Notes under the pieces: generated by a model | What the model saw: the letters and a program-made list of their open reading frames with translations, nothing else | Databases searched by the model: none | What the model was told of the DNA's origin: nothing | Made by a program: the position numbers and the translations under genes | Origin: R-RK-3 sp031399085 | GTDB lineage: Bacteria > Pseudomonadota > Alphaproteobacteria > Rhizobiales > Rhodomicrobiaceae | Direction of reading: 5' to 3' | Length of the DNA stretch: 64,000 nt | Assembly (NCBI GenBank): GCA_031399085.1 | Contig: JANNOQ010000082.1 | Location: 1-64,000, forward strand | Shown here: piece by piece, positions 48,046 to 56,728 of the stretch | How positions within the stretch are numbered: the first letter of the stretch is position 1 | How the letters are laid out: every line of letters starts with the position of its first letter

Positions 48046-49221
48046 ATGGCACGATTGACACCGCTGGCCTACTTGGACCGGGCACTTAAGACTGTTGCGG
48101 ACCTCGGAATCGAGACAAAAAGCGGCGGTGATGAGCCGATTACCGGGTTGCTGGACCAGATTGCCGATCTCGATCAGGACCGCGTGACCATCATCGGCCG
48201 CACGCTCGCCGAAGCCTCGACTTTCAACGAAATCGTGCGCAACGAAGTCGCGGGCATGGAGATCGGCGAACGGTACAACGACATCGTCGCGGCGTTCAAC
48301 TCGATCCGCGACGATTCCAAGGGCCTCGTCGATCAGCTCGAGGACGGCAAGATCAGCACCTATGAGCGCGTCAGCAATGTCTGGATGAAGGTCGTGCGCG
48401 GCGACGTCGCGGACCGTTTCGACGGGATCCGTAAATCCTATATCGCGGTGGCGAAGGAAACCAAGAACCAGATCACGCGCGAGCATAAAATCCTCAACGC
48501 CTACCGCGATTATCGCGGCGCTTACAAGCAAGCGCAGGTCCTCGCCCTTGAAGTGTACGAAAAGGCGATGGCAAAGCTGAACGAAGCGCGGCTTGTGTTG
48601 AAGGCCTCCTCCGACAAAGTCGCGGCCTATGCCGGCACCTCGCCCGCCGAGCGCGCCGAGATGGAGATGGACCGCGACGAGAAGCTGCGGCTGATGATGA
48701 ACGAGGACAATCGATATCAGATCGCCAAGGACCTCGCCGATAATCTTACCATCGGCTACAACACCTCCGAAGTCATTATGTCGCGCTTGATGCAGACGAC
48801 CAGCGCCAAGGAGCGCGTCTATGCCCAGGCGGTGAGCTTTTTTTCCACCAACGAAGCGGTGCTGACGGCGCTGAAGGCATCTTTTACTGGCATGTTCGGA
48901 CTGCATGAATCGACCAAAACACTCGAAGCGATGAAAAAGGGCGTTTCCGACAGCCTGGAGACGCTTTCCGAAGTCGGCGACGTGGTGACCGAAGAAGCGG
49001 TGCGGGCAGGCTACGGGCCGACGGTGCGCGCCGACGCGGTGAAAAAGCTGGTCGATTCCGTCACCAATTTCCAGGAGCGCTCGCGCGAGATCATCGAGGA
49101 GATGCGGGTGATGGCGACGCGCAATTCGGAGGAGATCCGGGAGGCGGTGGAGACCGGCAAGCGCCGCATGGCGCGCCTTGCCTCCGACATCAAGGCGCTG
49201 CCGCCGCTGCCAGCCGCGTAG
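48046..49221 (+). CDS. Helical cytoplasmic protein, first gene of DUF6384 cluster
   Basis: Protein of 391 residues, nearly all alpha-helical, without membrane segments or a signal peptide. It has long charged helices (VYEKAMAKLNEARLVLKASS, EEIREAVETGKRRMARLASD) and repeated Glu/Lys/Arg heptad character. Homologues in Rhizobiales are often labelled cell surface protein, with no sequence support for export; in size and helical make-up it resembles TelA/toxic-anion-resistance proteins. It is followed after 9 bases by a DUF6384 membrane protein and a coiled-coil protein, a conserved trio. A possible promoter (TTTCAA-N17-TATAGA) lies 40-70 bases upstream. Confidence 0.65.
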   Translation: MARLTPLAYLDRALKTVADLGIETKSGGDEPITGLLDQIADLDQDRVTIIGRTLAEASTFNEIVRNEVAGMEIGERYNDIVAAFNSIRDDSKGLVDQLEDGKISTYERVSNVWMKVVRGDVADRFDGIRKSYIAVAKETKNQITREHKILNAYRDYRGAYKQAQVLALEVYEKAMAKLNEARLVLKASSDKVAAYAGTSPAERAEMEMDRDEKLRLMMNEDNRYQIAKDLADNLTIGYNTSEVIMSRLMQTTSAKERVYAQAVSFFSTNEAVLTALKASFTGMFGLHESTKTLEAMKKGVSDSLETLSEVGDVVTEEAVRAGYGPTVRADAVKKLVDSVTNFQERSREIIEEMRVMATRNSEEIREAVETGKRRMARLASDIKALPPLPAA

Positions 49222-49230
49222 TAGGCGCAG

Positions 49231-50169
49231 ATGAACGCGGCCGCAGAAGGCGTGAAGCTTCCGCTCGATGACGTCATGCTGTCGATGGACGTGGTTGATA
49301 CCATCCGGCAGGATCAGCGCATCGCCGAGCGCGAGATCGACGACGACACGCGACGTACTCAGCTTATTGATCGCCTACGAGAGGTCTACCGCGGCCAGGG
49401 CATCGAAGTCCCAGATCGCATTCTGCAGGAAGGCGTGCGCGCGCTGGAGGAGCGCCGCTTCGTCTATGACCCGCCAGCCCCCGGCCTCTCGGTCACATTG
49501 GCAAAGCTCTACGTGGCGCGCTGGCGTTGGGGCATTTGGGTCGGCGGCGGGCTTTTAGCGGCGCTGTTGTTCTGGATGTCTTGGCAAGCCTTCTATGTGA
49601 TGCCGCTCGCCCGGCAGGAAGCCGCCAGCCGCGCCGAGCTTTCGCAAACTCTCCCCCGTCAGCTCAATACGCTCTTTTCCACGATAGATGCCGAGACGAA
49701 TTCGGCGGCGGTCGAGGCCAAGGCGAAACAGCTGCGCGAGGCTGGCCTTGCCGCCGCCGCCTCGGGCGAGGCAAAACCGGCGCGCGAGGCGGCCATCGAA
49801 ATGAGCGCGCTGCTCGACGAATTGCGGCTGGCCTACGACATTAAGATCGTATCGCGTTCCGGCGAACTGAGCGGGTTCTGGCGGATCCCCAAAACAAACC
49901 CCATCGGTCGCAACTACTATCTGATCGTCGAAGCGGTCGACAGCGTGGGCCGCATTCTTGAGCGCCCCGTCACGAACGAAGAGACTAGCCGCCGCGAAAA
50001 CGTCAAGAAATGGGCGGTGCGCGTCCCAGAAGCGACATTCGACGCCATCCAGGCCGACAAGCGCGATGACGGGATTGTTCAGCGGGCCATCATCGGGACA
50101 AAAGCACGCGGCGAAATTGAACCGCAATGGCGGCTTGCAATCTTAAGCGGCGCGTTGACCCAATGGTAG
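49231..50169 (+). CDS. DUF6384-family membrane protein
   Basis: Protein of 312 residues. A conserved N-terminal soluble region (PLDDVMLSMDVVDTIRQDQR ... LREVYRGQGIEVPDRILQEGV, about 1-100) is followed by one membrane helix (WGIWVGGGLLAALLFWMSW, about 97-117). A helical stretch (about 125-195) leads to a C-terminal beta-rich domain (YDIKIVSRSGELSGFWRIPK ...). It matches my memory of the DUF6384 family; the function is unknown. By topology it could tether the two flanking helical proteins to the inner membrane. Its stop overlaps the next gene's start by 7 bases. Confidence 0.72.
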   Translation: MNAAAEGVKLPLDDVMLSMDVVDTIRQDQRIAEREIDDDTRRTQLIDRLREVYRGQGIEVPDRILQEGVRALEERRFVYDPPAPGLSVTLAKLYVARWRWGIWVGGGLLAALLFWMSWQAFYVMPLARQEAASRAELSQTLPRQLNTLFSTIDAETNSAAVEAKAKQLREAGLAAAASGEAKPAREAAIEMSALLDELRLAYDIKIVSRSGELSGFWRIPKTNPIGRNYYLIVEAVDSVGRILERPVTNEETSRRENVKKWAVRVPEATFDAIQADKRDDGIVQRAIIGTKARGEIEPQWRLAILSGALTQW

Positions 50170-51581
50170 CGGCAATGACCAGCGGCCGCCAGACGCTCGC
50201 CTCGATCGAACAGGCGCTGGCGCAGGTCAGCGCCGACGTCGACCGGCTGAATGCTGAACTGGATAAGGCCAATCAGGACAAAGCGCGACTGATCGCCGAG
50301 CGGCTGGACGCGTTTCAGGAGCTGGCCCAATTCCGCGCCAAGCTCGCCGTGGTCGACGGCGTGATCGACGAGGCCGACCAACTTTCAGCACAGGTCCGGT
50401 CAATCTTGGCAGCGCGTCAGAAAACGCATTCGGTCATGCAAACGCGCGAGGTTGACTCAGCCCGCGAGCGCGAACGCCTTGTCGCCGAACACGCCGAGCT
50501 GGATCGGCAGATAGCCAAACTCGACAAGGCGCTCGATGCCTTAGGCGAAAGCGCTCGAAAGGCGCTTTCCGGCGATGCGGTGTATAGCGCCAACGCCAAG
50601 CGCTACGCCGACTATCTCGGCATGGTGGAAAAAGCCGCTGAGAAAGCGGCGAAATCCAGCGCCGAGGAAGCCGAGAAGGGCGCGCCCTACCGCAACGATC
50701 CGCTGTTCATCTATTTGTGGGACCGCAAATACGGCACCTCGGACTACGGCGAAACCGGCATCATCCGCTGGCTCGACGGCTGGGTGGCGCGGCTGATCGG
50801 CTATCAGGGCGCGCGCGGGAATTTCGCCATGCTGACCGCGATCCCGGCGCGCCTCGCCGAACATGTCGAGCGGCTCAAGCAGACCATGCAGACCGAAAAG
50901 GCTTCCATCGACGCGGCGGAAGCGGCCAAGATCCGCGAACTTGCCGGCGACGACCTGCCGGAGCAGCTTCGGCAGGCGCAGGCCCGGCGCGACGCGCACT
51001 CAGCCAAAATGGCGGCCATGAACGGCGAGTTGCTGGAGACTGGCAACCAGCTCAAAATTTACGCCGAAGGCCAGGACCAATCTTTCCGCGACGCCATCGA
51101 CGCCACCACCCAATTTCTTGAGGGGCAGAATTTAGGCGCGCTGCTGCGCGATGCGCGCCGGACGCCGGACGTTCAGGACGACGAAATCGTGGCGTTGATC
51201 GGCAAACTTGCCGATGAAGTTGCGGCGGTGGAGCATTTGGCGAAGACGAGGCGCGAGGCGCTCGATGCCGCGTTCGCGCGCAAACAGGAGCTGCTTCGCA
51301 TCGCCACGGATTTCCGCCGCGCCCGCTACGACGAGCCGGGCTCGGTGTTCGAGCCTTCCACTGGCGGGGGCCAGTTGCTGGCCCTGCTGCTGCAAGGTGC
51401 GATTACGGCGGCGGAATATTGGATGCGCACCCAGAGCAGCCAGCGCTGGCGCGACCGGCCGGGCGACTCCTATCGCCGCAGCTCGAATTTCCCCAGGGGC
51501 GGCCAGGACCGCCGTAACGACGATGATTCTGAGTCCGACCGATCGTCAGGTCCCGATTTCCGCACGGGCGGAGGGTTCTGA
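50163..51581 (+). CDS. Coiled-coil protein, third gene of DUF6384 cluster
   Basis: Protein of 472 residues (start MVAAMTSGRQTLASIEQALA, overlapping the upstream stop by 7 bases). Residues about 10-130 and 240-320 are strong coiled coils with RLNAELDKANQDKARLIAER and EHAELDRQIAKLDKALDALG. A more globular region (about 150-235) contains FIYLWDRKYGTSDYGETGII and RLIGYQGARGNFAMLTAIPA. The C-terminus is Arg/Ser/Gly/Asp-rich and disordered. No enzymatic motif is seen. Position and overlap indicate a product that works with the two upstream proteins. Confidence 0.65.
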   Translation: MVAAMTSGRQTLASIEQALAQVSADVDRLNAELDKANQDKARLIAERLDAFQELAQFRAKLAVVDGVIDEADQLSAQVRSILAARQKTHSVMQTREVDSARERERLVAEHAELDRQIAKLDKALDALGESARKALSGDAVYSANAKRYADYLGMVEKAAEKAAKSSAEEAEKGAPYRNDPLFIYLWDRKYGTSDYGETGIIRWLDGWVARLIGYQGARGNFAMLTAIPARLAEHVERLKQTMQTEKASIDAAEAAKIRELAGDDLPEQLRQAQARRDAHSAKMAAMNGELLETGNQLKIYAEGQDQSFRDAIDATTQFLEGQNLGALLRDARRTPDVQDDEIVALIGKLADEVAAVEHLAKTRREALDAAFARKQELLRIATDFRRARYDEPGSVFEPSTGGGQLLALLLQGAITAAEYWMRTQSSQRWRDRPGDSYRRSSNFPRGGQDRRNDDDSESDRSSGPDFRTGGGF

Positions 51582-51586
51582 CGGGC

Positions 51587-52156
51587 TTACAGTGGGGGCT
51601 TGTCGTCCTCGGTGCGGGTCAGTCTTAGCAGTTCCGCTCCGTCCTCACCGAAAAATCCCAAGAACGCGCCGTCAAATTTGTAGCTGCGCGCGGCTTCGAG
51701 CGCGGAGAAAAATTTGCCTTCCTGATCCATCAAAGCGGGCGCGCAGGCCTTTTTCGTGGCGGCGAGCGGTCCGATGAGGACGCTTCGCGCCTCGATCTTG
51801 GCAGGTCCGCGAAAACGGTTGCAGCCGCCGGAGCCCGACACACGTCCCTCGCCAACAAAGCCAATCGTCGTGCGCGCATTATCGATGACGCCACGCCCCC
51901 CAATGTCCTCGACAATCCAGTTTCCGATAATTGAAGCGAATTGCCCCGTCCGGAGCAGCTCAGGGTTGTCAGTCATTTGGCGCTTCAGAAAGCTTAAATT
52001 ACCGTGATGTCTCTGAGTCAGCACGGGCATGCCGGCAGGCATCTTGAACCGCAACGCGCCGTTGGTGATCTGCGGGCCGGCTTCAAACGCGATGACAGAT
52101 GTCCCGCCGCCGATGAGCGCCATTATGAGCAGTCCCCAAAATCGATGCTTCGCCAT
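51587..52156 (-). CDS. META-domain protein
   Basis: Exported or membrane-anchored protein of 189 residues. An N-terminal hydrophobic segment (FWGLLIMALIGGGTSVIAF) is followed by a linker and a META (HslJ-like) domain at about 75-180, with the hallmark GRVSGSGGCNRFRG and GPLAATKKACAPALMDQEGK (two conserved cysteines). META-domain proteins are linked to envelope or stress functions, with no defined biochemical role. It converges on the DUF6384 cluster with a 5-base gap. Confidence 0.82.
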   Translation of the reverse strand: MAKHRFWGLLIMALIGGGTSVIAFEAGPQITNGALRFKMPAGMPVLTQRHHGNLSFLKRQMTDNPELLRTGQFASIIGNWIVEDIGGRGVIDNARTTIGFVGEGRVSGSGGCNRFRGPAKIEARSVLIGPLAATKKACAPALMDQEGKFFSALEAARSYKFDGAFLGFFGEDGAELLRLTRTEDDKPPL

Positions 52157-52225
52157 CGCTTTGCAAACCCGTCATGTCAATTTGTATGCCGCCGCCCATA
52201 GTCGGGTCGCCCCACGCCCCCGAAT

Positions 52226-52861
52226 ATGCTACTGCTTTTTCATGCTGCCGACTCTATGCCGCGATTGCCGCGCGGCTTCTCGGTGATCGGGAGGGCGGAG
52301 GCCAAGGCCGTGCTTGCGCCATTGTCGGTGCGCAAGATCAACGGCGTCGGCGCGGCGACGGCCAAGCGATTTGAGGCGAGCGGGATCGCCACCATCGGCC
52401 AGATTCAGGGCCTAAGCGAAATGCAGCTAGCCACGCAATATGGGAAATTCGGGCGCAGCCTGGCGCGCTATGCTCAAGGTGAGGATGACCGGCCGGTGAC
52501 GCCGGACCGCCCGACAAAAAGCATATCGGCGGAGACGACCTTTCGGCGGGATACGGGATCGGCGGTTGAGCTGATCGAAATCGCCAAGCGGCTTTGTGAG
52601 AAGGTCGCCTCGCAGCTTGAGCGCAAATCGCTGGCGGGCGGCGGGGTGATTTTGAAGCTGAAAACGTCCGACTTCCGCATTTTGACGCGCAGCAAGAGGC
52701 TTGCCCGGGCGACGCAGCGGGCCGCCATTCTTGCCGAAGCGGCCGAGTTCCTCATCCGCAGGGATGCGGACGGGCGCAGTTTTCGCCTTATCGGCGTCGG
52801 CGTTGACGATTTGCGCCCCGCCGCCGAAGCCGACCCGCCCGGCCTGTTCGACATGGCTTGA
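52226..52861 (+). pseudogene. dinB: Truncated DNA polymerase IV (DinB), N-terminal catalytic part missing
   Basis: The 211-residue frame aligns by eye with the second half of Y-family DinB. Its start LPRGFSVIGRAEAKAVLAPL matches the end of the palm. It continues through the helix-hairpin-helix thumb (VRKINGVGAATAKRFEASGI) and the little-finger domain (KSISAETTFRRD ... LKLKTSDFRILTRSKRLARA). The first ~150 residues, which hold the metal-binding aspartates and the YxxxDxDxFF start, are absent. Only 70 bases separate the frame from the META gene, so they are not encoded in another frame nearby. The remaining frame has no stops, so the loss is recent or the remnant is kept. It could not polymerise DNA alone. 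Confidence 0.8.
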
Positions 52862-52892
52862 GCCCAAAAGCGGCAAGCTCTTAACACGCTCC

Positions 52893-53918
52893 TTAAATCC
52901 AGCCCTGCAATTCACGGCGGACGTGGGTGGCAAGAAAAGTCATCCCCTCGCGGCTGTCGTTCAAGCATGGCAAGGTCGCGAAGTGCTCGCCGCCATGCTC
53001 GTGAAAGGTCTCGCCCGCCTCTATGGCGATTTCCTCAAGCGTCTCCACGCAATCCGCCGCAAAGCCCGGCATGATGACCGCCAGCCGCTTCACGCCTTCC
53101 TCCGCGAGCCGGGCAATTGTCTTGTCCGTGTAGGGCTGGAGCCATTCCGCAATGCCAAAACGCGACTGGAAGGTGAACCTTAGCTTGCTCTCGTCCCAGC
53201 CGAACGCTTCGCGCAGCAACCGCGCCGTCTTGGCGCAATGGCAGTGATAGGGGTCGCCCTTTTGAAAATATTCCAGCGGCAGGCCGTGGAAGGAAGCGAT
53301 CACGACCTCCGGCTCGAAGTCGAGCGCCGCCAAATTGGTGCGCATCGACTGAGCGAGCGCGTCGATATAGGCAGGATCGTCGTAATAAGGCGGCGCGACG
53401 CGCAAAGTCGGCTGCCAGCGCATGGTTCTGAGCGCATCGAACGCCTTGTCGCAAGCTGTCGCCGTGGTCGCGGCGGAATATTGCGGATAGAGCGGCACGA
53501 GGAGAATCCGCTCGCAGCCGGCCTCCTGTAAACTTTGCAGCCGCGAGGCGATCGACGGATTGCCGTAGCGCATCGCCCAGTCAATCATGATGCGCGGCTC
53601 GTCGGAAAAATTCCTGCTCAAAATCGTCGCCTGGCTGCGCGTGATCGTGCGCAGCGGCGACTCGTCCAGTTCCTTATTCCAAACCAGCTTATAGGCCTCC
53701 CCCGAGGTGAAGGGCCGTTTGGTAAGGATGGGACCGTTGAGGATGAACCACCAAAGCGCAGGATTGGTCTCGATGACGCGCTTGTCGGAGAGGAATTCCT
53801 TCAGATAGCGCCGCATCGGCCAATAGCTGGTTCCATCCGGCGTGCCCAGATTGATAAGCAATACGCCAATATTGCCGTGGCGGACGGGCGGATGGTTTGA
53901 AACGGCGGGGTTAACCAT
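52893..53918 (-). CDS. hemH: Ferrochelatase
   Basis: Last haem enzyme, which inserts Fe2+ into protoporphyrin IX. The 341-residue protein shows GVLLINLGTPDGTSYWPMRR, RYGNPSIASRLQSLQEAGCE, the active-site His in VVIASFHGLPLEYFQKGDPY and the metal-site Glu region MPGFAADCVETLEEIAIEAG. It complements hemF elsewhere in the window. Confidence 0.96.
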   Translation of the reverse strand: MVNPAVSNHPPVRHGNIGVLLINLGTPDGTSYWPMRRYLKEFLSDKRVIETNPALWWFILNGPILTKRPFTSGEAYKLVWNKELDESPLRTITRSQATILSRNFSDEPRIMIDWAMRYGNPSIASRLQSLQEAGCERILLVPLYPQYSAATTATACDKAFDALRTMRWQPTLRVAPPYYDDPAYIDALAQSMRTNLAALDFEPEVVIASFHGLPLEYFQKGDPYHCHCAKTARLLREAFGWDESKLRFTFQSRFGIAEWLQPYTDKTIARLAEEGVKRLAVIMPGFAADCVETLEEIAIEAGETFHEHGGEHFATLPCLNDSREGMTFLATHVRRELQGWI

Positions 53919-54274
53919 GTAGGGGAGCCAGCGGGGGTTGGATCATCGGCGTGAGAGGGAGGTTTAGGGAGCCGACAGGCAAAGAGCAAGAGGGACGTGG
54001 GCATTTGTCGTAGACCGACACTGCCCGCCTCGGGCTCGGAACGCCGCCGCGTTGGACGGCCGTCGCCGTCAAATTACAGCCATATGCGACGGCTTTTCTG
54101 CAAAGCCTTGCCTTTTCAACAGAAAGGGCGCCGGCAAAGCACCGGCAAAGCCGTCGGCGTTTCAATGCGGTCGCGCGCCTGCTACGTTAAGCACGATTCG
54201 TGCGACCGCCGTCGGCACGACGCCGGCCGAGGCCTCAAGTCGTCGCCCATCCAACCTTGTGGAGACTGACCGTA
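53919..54274. other. Intergenic region upstream of hemH and a conserved hypothetical gene
   Basis: About 355 bases between divergent genes. Short frames on both strands overlap each other and look non-coding. There are scattered GC-rich repeats (GGCAAAGCACCGGCAAAGCCG around 54132), but no tRNA, clear terminator or recognisable operator. I see nothing else definable. Confidence 0.35.
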
Positions 54275-54661
54275 ATGCCCCTCCAAAAAATCCGGCTCGA
54301 ACTTGCGCGGGACCATGAATTCCCGCAAGGCAGCAACCAGCATGGCTATGAGTTCATCGCTCCTCTCGATTCCAACGGATTGCTTGACGCGGCGCTTTGG
54401 AAACAGCATCGGGAAGCGTCCCGCGTCACCCGCTTTTGGGGCGATGACGAGCATGAAACCGGCCACTTGATAAGAAAGCCCGGCGGATCGTGGGCGTTCC
54501 ATTACGATGTCCAGGGCGATCCAGACGACGACGAGAGCGGCTATCGCCTCGGCGGTCACGCATTTCTGCTCGGCGAATACGTCTCGATCCGCGATGAGGA
54601 CGACAAGCTGGTGACATTCCGGGTGGTCGCAGTGGAGGATGTTCCGGAGCGCGCCTCCTAA
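54275..54661 (+). CDS. Conserved hypothetical protein
   Basis: Soluble protein of 128 residues beginning MPLQKIRLELARDHEFPQGS, with recognisable blocks HGYEFIAPLD, RVTRFWGDDEHETGHLIRK and LLGEYVSIRDEDDKLVTFRV. It looks like a small beta-rich protein that I believe is conserved in Rhizobiales, but I know no function or domain name. GGAG lies 10 bases before ATG 54275; the frame is open from 54200. Confidence 0.6.
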   Translation: MPLQKIRLELARDHEFPQGSNQHGYEFIAPLDSNGLLDAALWKQHREASRVTRFWGDDEHETGHLIRKPGGSWAFHYDVQGDPDDDESGYRLGGHAFLLGEYVSIRDEDDKLVTFRVVAVEDVPERAS

Positions 54662-54795
54662 ATCGTGGGCGTTCGGACGATCCCGCGAGCACTGTCTGGC
54701 GCAATTCACACCGCCTGAGGACAGTTATTTTAATTTAATCCAAAGGAAGCTAAAGGATAGAAGCGTATATCAACATCGGCGGGTGGGATTGAGGG

Positions 54796-55932
54796 ATGGG
54801 TTCAGCGCCCGCATTGAGCGGCACTGTCAGCGGAGAACGGCTTCAGCTTGCCGCCAGCGGTTCGTGGACAGCGCCGTTTGCCGGCGAGCTTGAAACGCTG
54901 ATTGACAGCCATGCCGAAGCGCCCGCACGGCTGCGCGGCGTTTCCATCGACATGGGCGGTGTGCGCGAGTTCGATACATTCGGCGCCTGGCTGCTCGAAA
55001 GGCTGATGCGCGCCTGGAAAGGAAATGGCCAGGACGTCGAGCTTACAGGCCTTCCTGACCACTATCGCGGCCTGCTGAACGAGGTGCATCAGGCCAATCT
55101 TACGCCGGACGCGGGCAGCCCGAAAACCGCCGGCGTGTTGCGCTGGCTGGACGGGCTCGGCCGCTCGGTCGAGGATTTCGGCCAGGGCATTCTGCCGTTC
55201 ATCAACATGTTTGGCGCGGTGGGCAATGCGCTCACCCGCGTTCTGATCCGCCCCATACGTTTCCGGCTGACCTCGGCGATCCACCACCTCGACCGCGTCG
55301 GCTGGCAGGCCGTGCCGATCATCTTGCTGATCACCTTCCTCATCGGCGGCATCATCGCCCAGCAGGGCTTTTTCCATTTCCGCCAGTTCGGCGCCGACAT
55401 CTACGTCGTCGACATGGTCGGCATTCTGGTGCTGCGCGAAATCGGCGTGCTGATCGTCTCCATCATGGTGGCGGGGCGCTCGGGCAGTTCTTACACTGCT
55501 GAACTCGGCTCGATGAAAATGCGTGAGGAAGTCGACGCCCTGCGCACAATGGGCTTCGATCCCGTCGAGGTGCTGATTCTGCCGCGCATTTTGGCGATCG
55601 TCATCGCGCTGCCGGTGCTCACCTTTCTTGGCTCGATGTCGGCGCTTTTGGGCGGGGGCCTCGTCGCCTGGCTGTATGGCGGCATGAGCCCGGATATTTT
55701 CATTGAGCGTCTGCGCGAAACGATCACCTTCACGCATTTTTCCGTCGGCTTGATCAAAGCGCCGTTCATGGCGCTGGTGATTGGGATCGTTGCCTGCACC
55801 GAGGGCTTGCGCGTCGCGGGCAGCGCGGAATCGCTGGGACTGAAAACCACCGCATCAGTGGTGAAATCCATCTTCATGGTGATCGTTCTGGACGGCATTT
55901 TCGCCATCTTCTTCGCCTCGATCGGGATGTAG
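54796..55932 (+). CDS. MlaE-family ABC permease with N-terminal STAS domain
   Basis: Permease of a phospholipid/lipid-trafficking ABC system (Mla type). The 378-residue protein has an N-terminal STAS-like domain (about 1-105: VSIDMGGVREFDTFGAWLLE). An MlaE fold with five to six membrane helices follows, with the family block VGWQAVPIILLITFLIGGII and ELGSMKMREEVDALRTMGFD plus ACTEGLRVAGSAESLGLKTT. In E. coli the STAS protein MlaB is separate; here it is part of the permease, as in many Alphaproteobacteria. First gene of a three-gene operon; the ATPase starts 6 bases after its stop. Confidence 0.92.
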   Translation: MGSAPALSGTVSGERLQLAASGSWTAPFAGELETLIDSHAEAPARLRGVSIDMGGVREFDTFGAWLLERLMRAWKGNGQDVELTGLPDHYRGLLNEVHQANLTPDAGSPKTAGVLRWLDGLGRSVEDFGQGILPFINMFGAVGNALTRVLIRPIRFRLTSAIHHLDRVGWQAVPIILLITFLIGGIIAQQGFFHFRQFGADIYVVDMVGILVLREIGVLIVSIMVAGRSGSSYTAELGSMKMREEVDALRTMGFDPVEVLILPRILAIVIALPVLTFLGSMSALLGGGLVAWLYGGMSPDIFIERLRETITFTHFSVGLIKAPFMALVIGIVACTEGLRVAGSAESLGLKTTASVVKSIFMVIVLDGIFAIFFASIGM

Positions 55933-55938
55933 CGCGAT

Positions 55939-56718
55939 ATGCCGGATGCGATCATTAAAGTGCGCGAACTGATTGTCGGCTTTGGCGACCATGTTGTCCT
56001 CAACGGCCTTTCGCTTGACGTGCAGAAAGGCGAGATCCTTGGCCTGGTCGGCGGCTCGGGCAGCGGCAAATCGGTGCTCTTGCGCACGATCATCGGGCTT
56101 TTGCCGCTACGGCAGGGCACGATCGAGGCGCTCGGCGTGCGGCTCGACGGGGCGAGCGACGCGCAAAGGCGCGCGGTCGAGCGTCGCTGGGGCATCCTGT
56201 TTCAGAACGGGGCGCTGTTTTCCTCGCTTACCGTGCGGCAGAACGTGCAATTTCCGATGCGCGAATATCTTTCGCTCTCCGACCGGCTGATGGACGAAAT
56301 GGCCATCGCCAAGCTCGAAATGGTCGGTTTGACCGCGCGCGATGCCGACAAGTTCCCGTCCGAGCTGTCCGGCGGCATGACGAAGCGGGTCGCGCTGGCG
56401 AGAGCCCTCGCGCTCGACCCCGAAATCGTTTTCCTCGACGAGCCGACCTCCGGCCTCGACCCCATCTCCGCCGGCGATTTCGACATGCTGATCCGGACGC
56501 TGCAGCAGACGCTCGGCCTCACCGTGTTCATGGTCACGCACGATCTGGAAAGCCTGCATACGGTTTGCGACCGGATCGCGGCGCTCGCCGACGGCGTCGT
56601 CGTTGCCGAAGGCACGATCGATATGATGATGACCTCAGAGCACCCTTGGGTGAAAGCCTATTTCCGGGGCAAGCGCGCCAGCATGATCGCGCACTCACCC
56701 CGCCCAACCGTCATGTGA
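55939..56718 (+). CDS. MlaF-type ABC ATPase
   Basis: ATP-binding subunit (259 residues) of the lipid transport system. Visible motifs are Walker A GGSGSGKSVLLRT, the Q-loop FQNGALFSSLTV, the signature LSGGMTKRVALARA and Walker B IVFLDEPTSGLDP with the His-switch MVTHDLESL. The FPMREY block after the Q-loop and the GMTKR signature are typical of MlaF. It is placed between the permease and the MCE protein genes. Confidence 0.93.
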   Translation: MPDAIIKVRELIVGFGDHVVLNGLSLDVQKGEILGLVGGSGSGKSVLLRTIIGLLPLRQGTIEALGVRLDGASDAQRRAVERRWGILFQNGALFSSLTVRQNVQFPMREYLSLSDRLMDEMAIAKLEMVGLTARDADKFPSELSGGMTKRVALARALALDPEIVFLDEPTSGLDPISAGDFDMLIRTLQQTLGLTVFMVTHDLESLHTVCDRIAALADGVVVAEGTIDMMMTSEHPWVKAYFRGKRASMIAHSPRPTVM

Positions 56719-56728
56719 AGGCCGAAAG

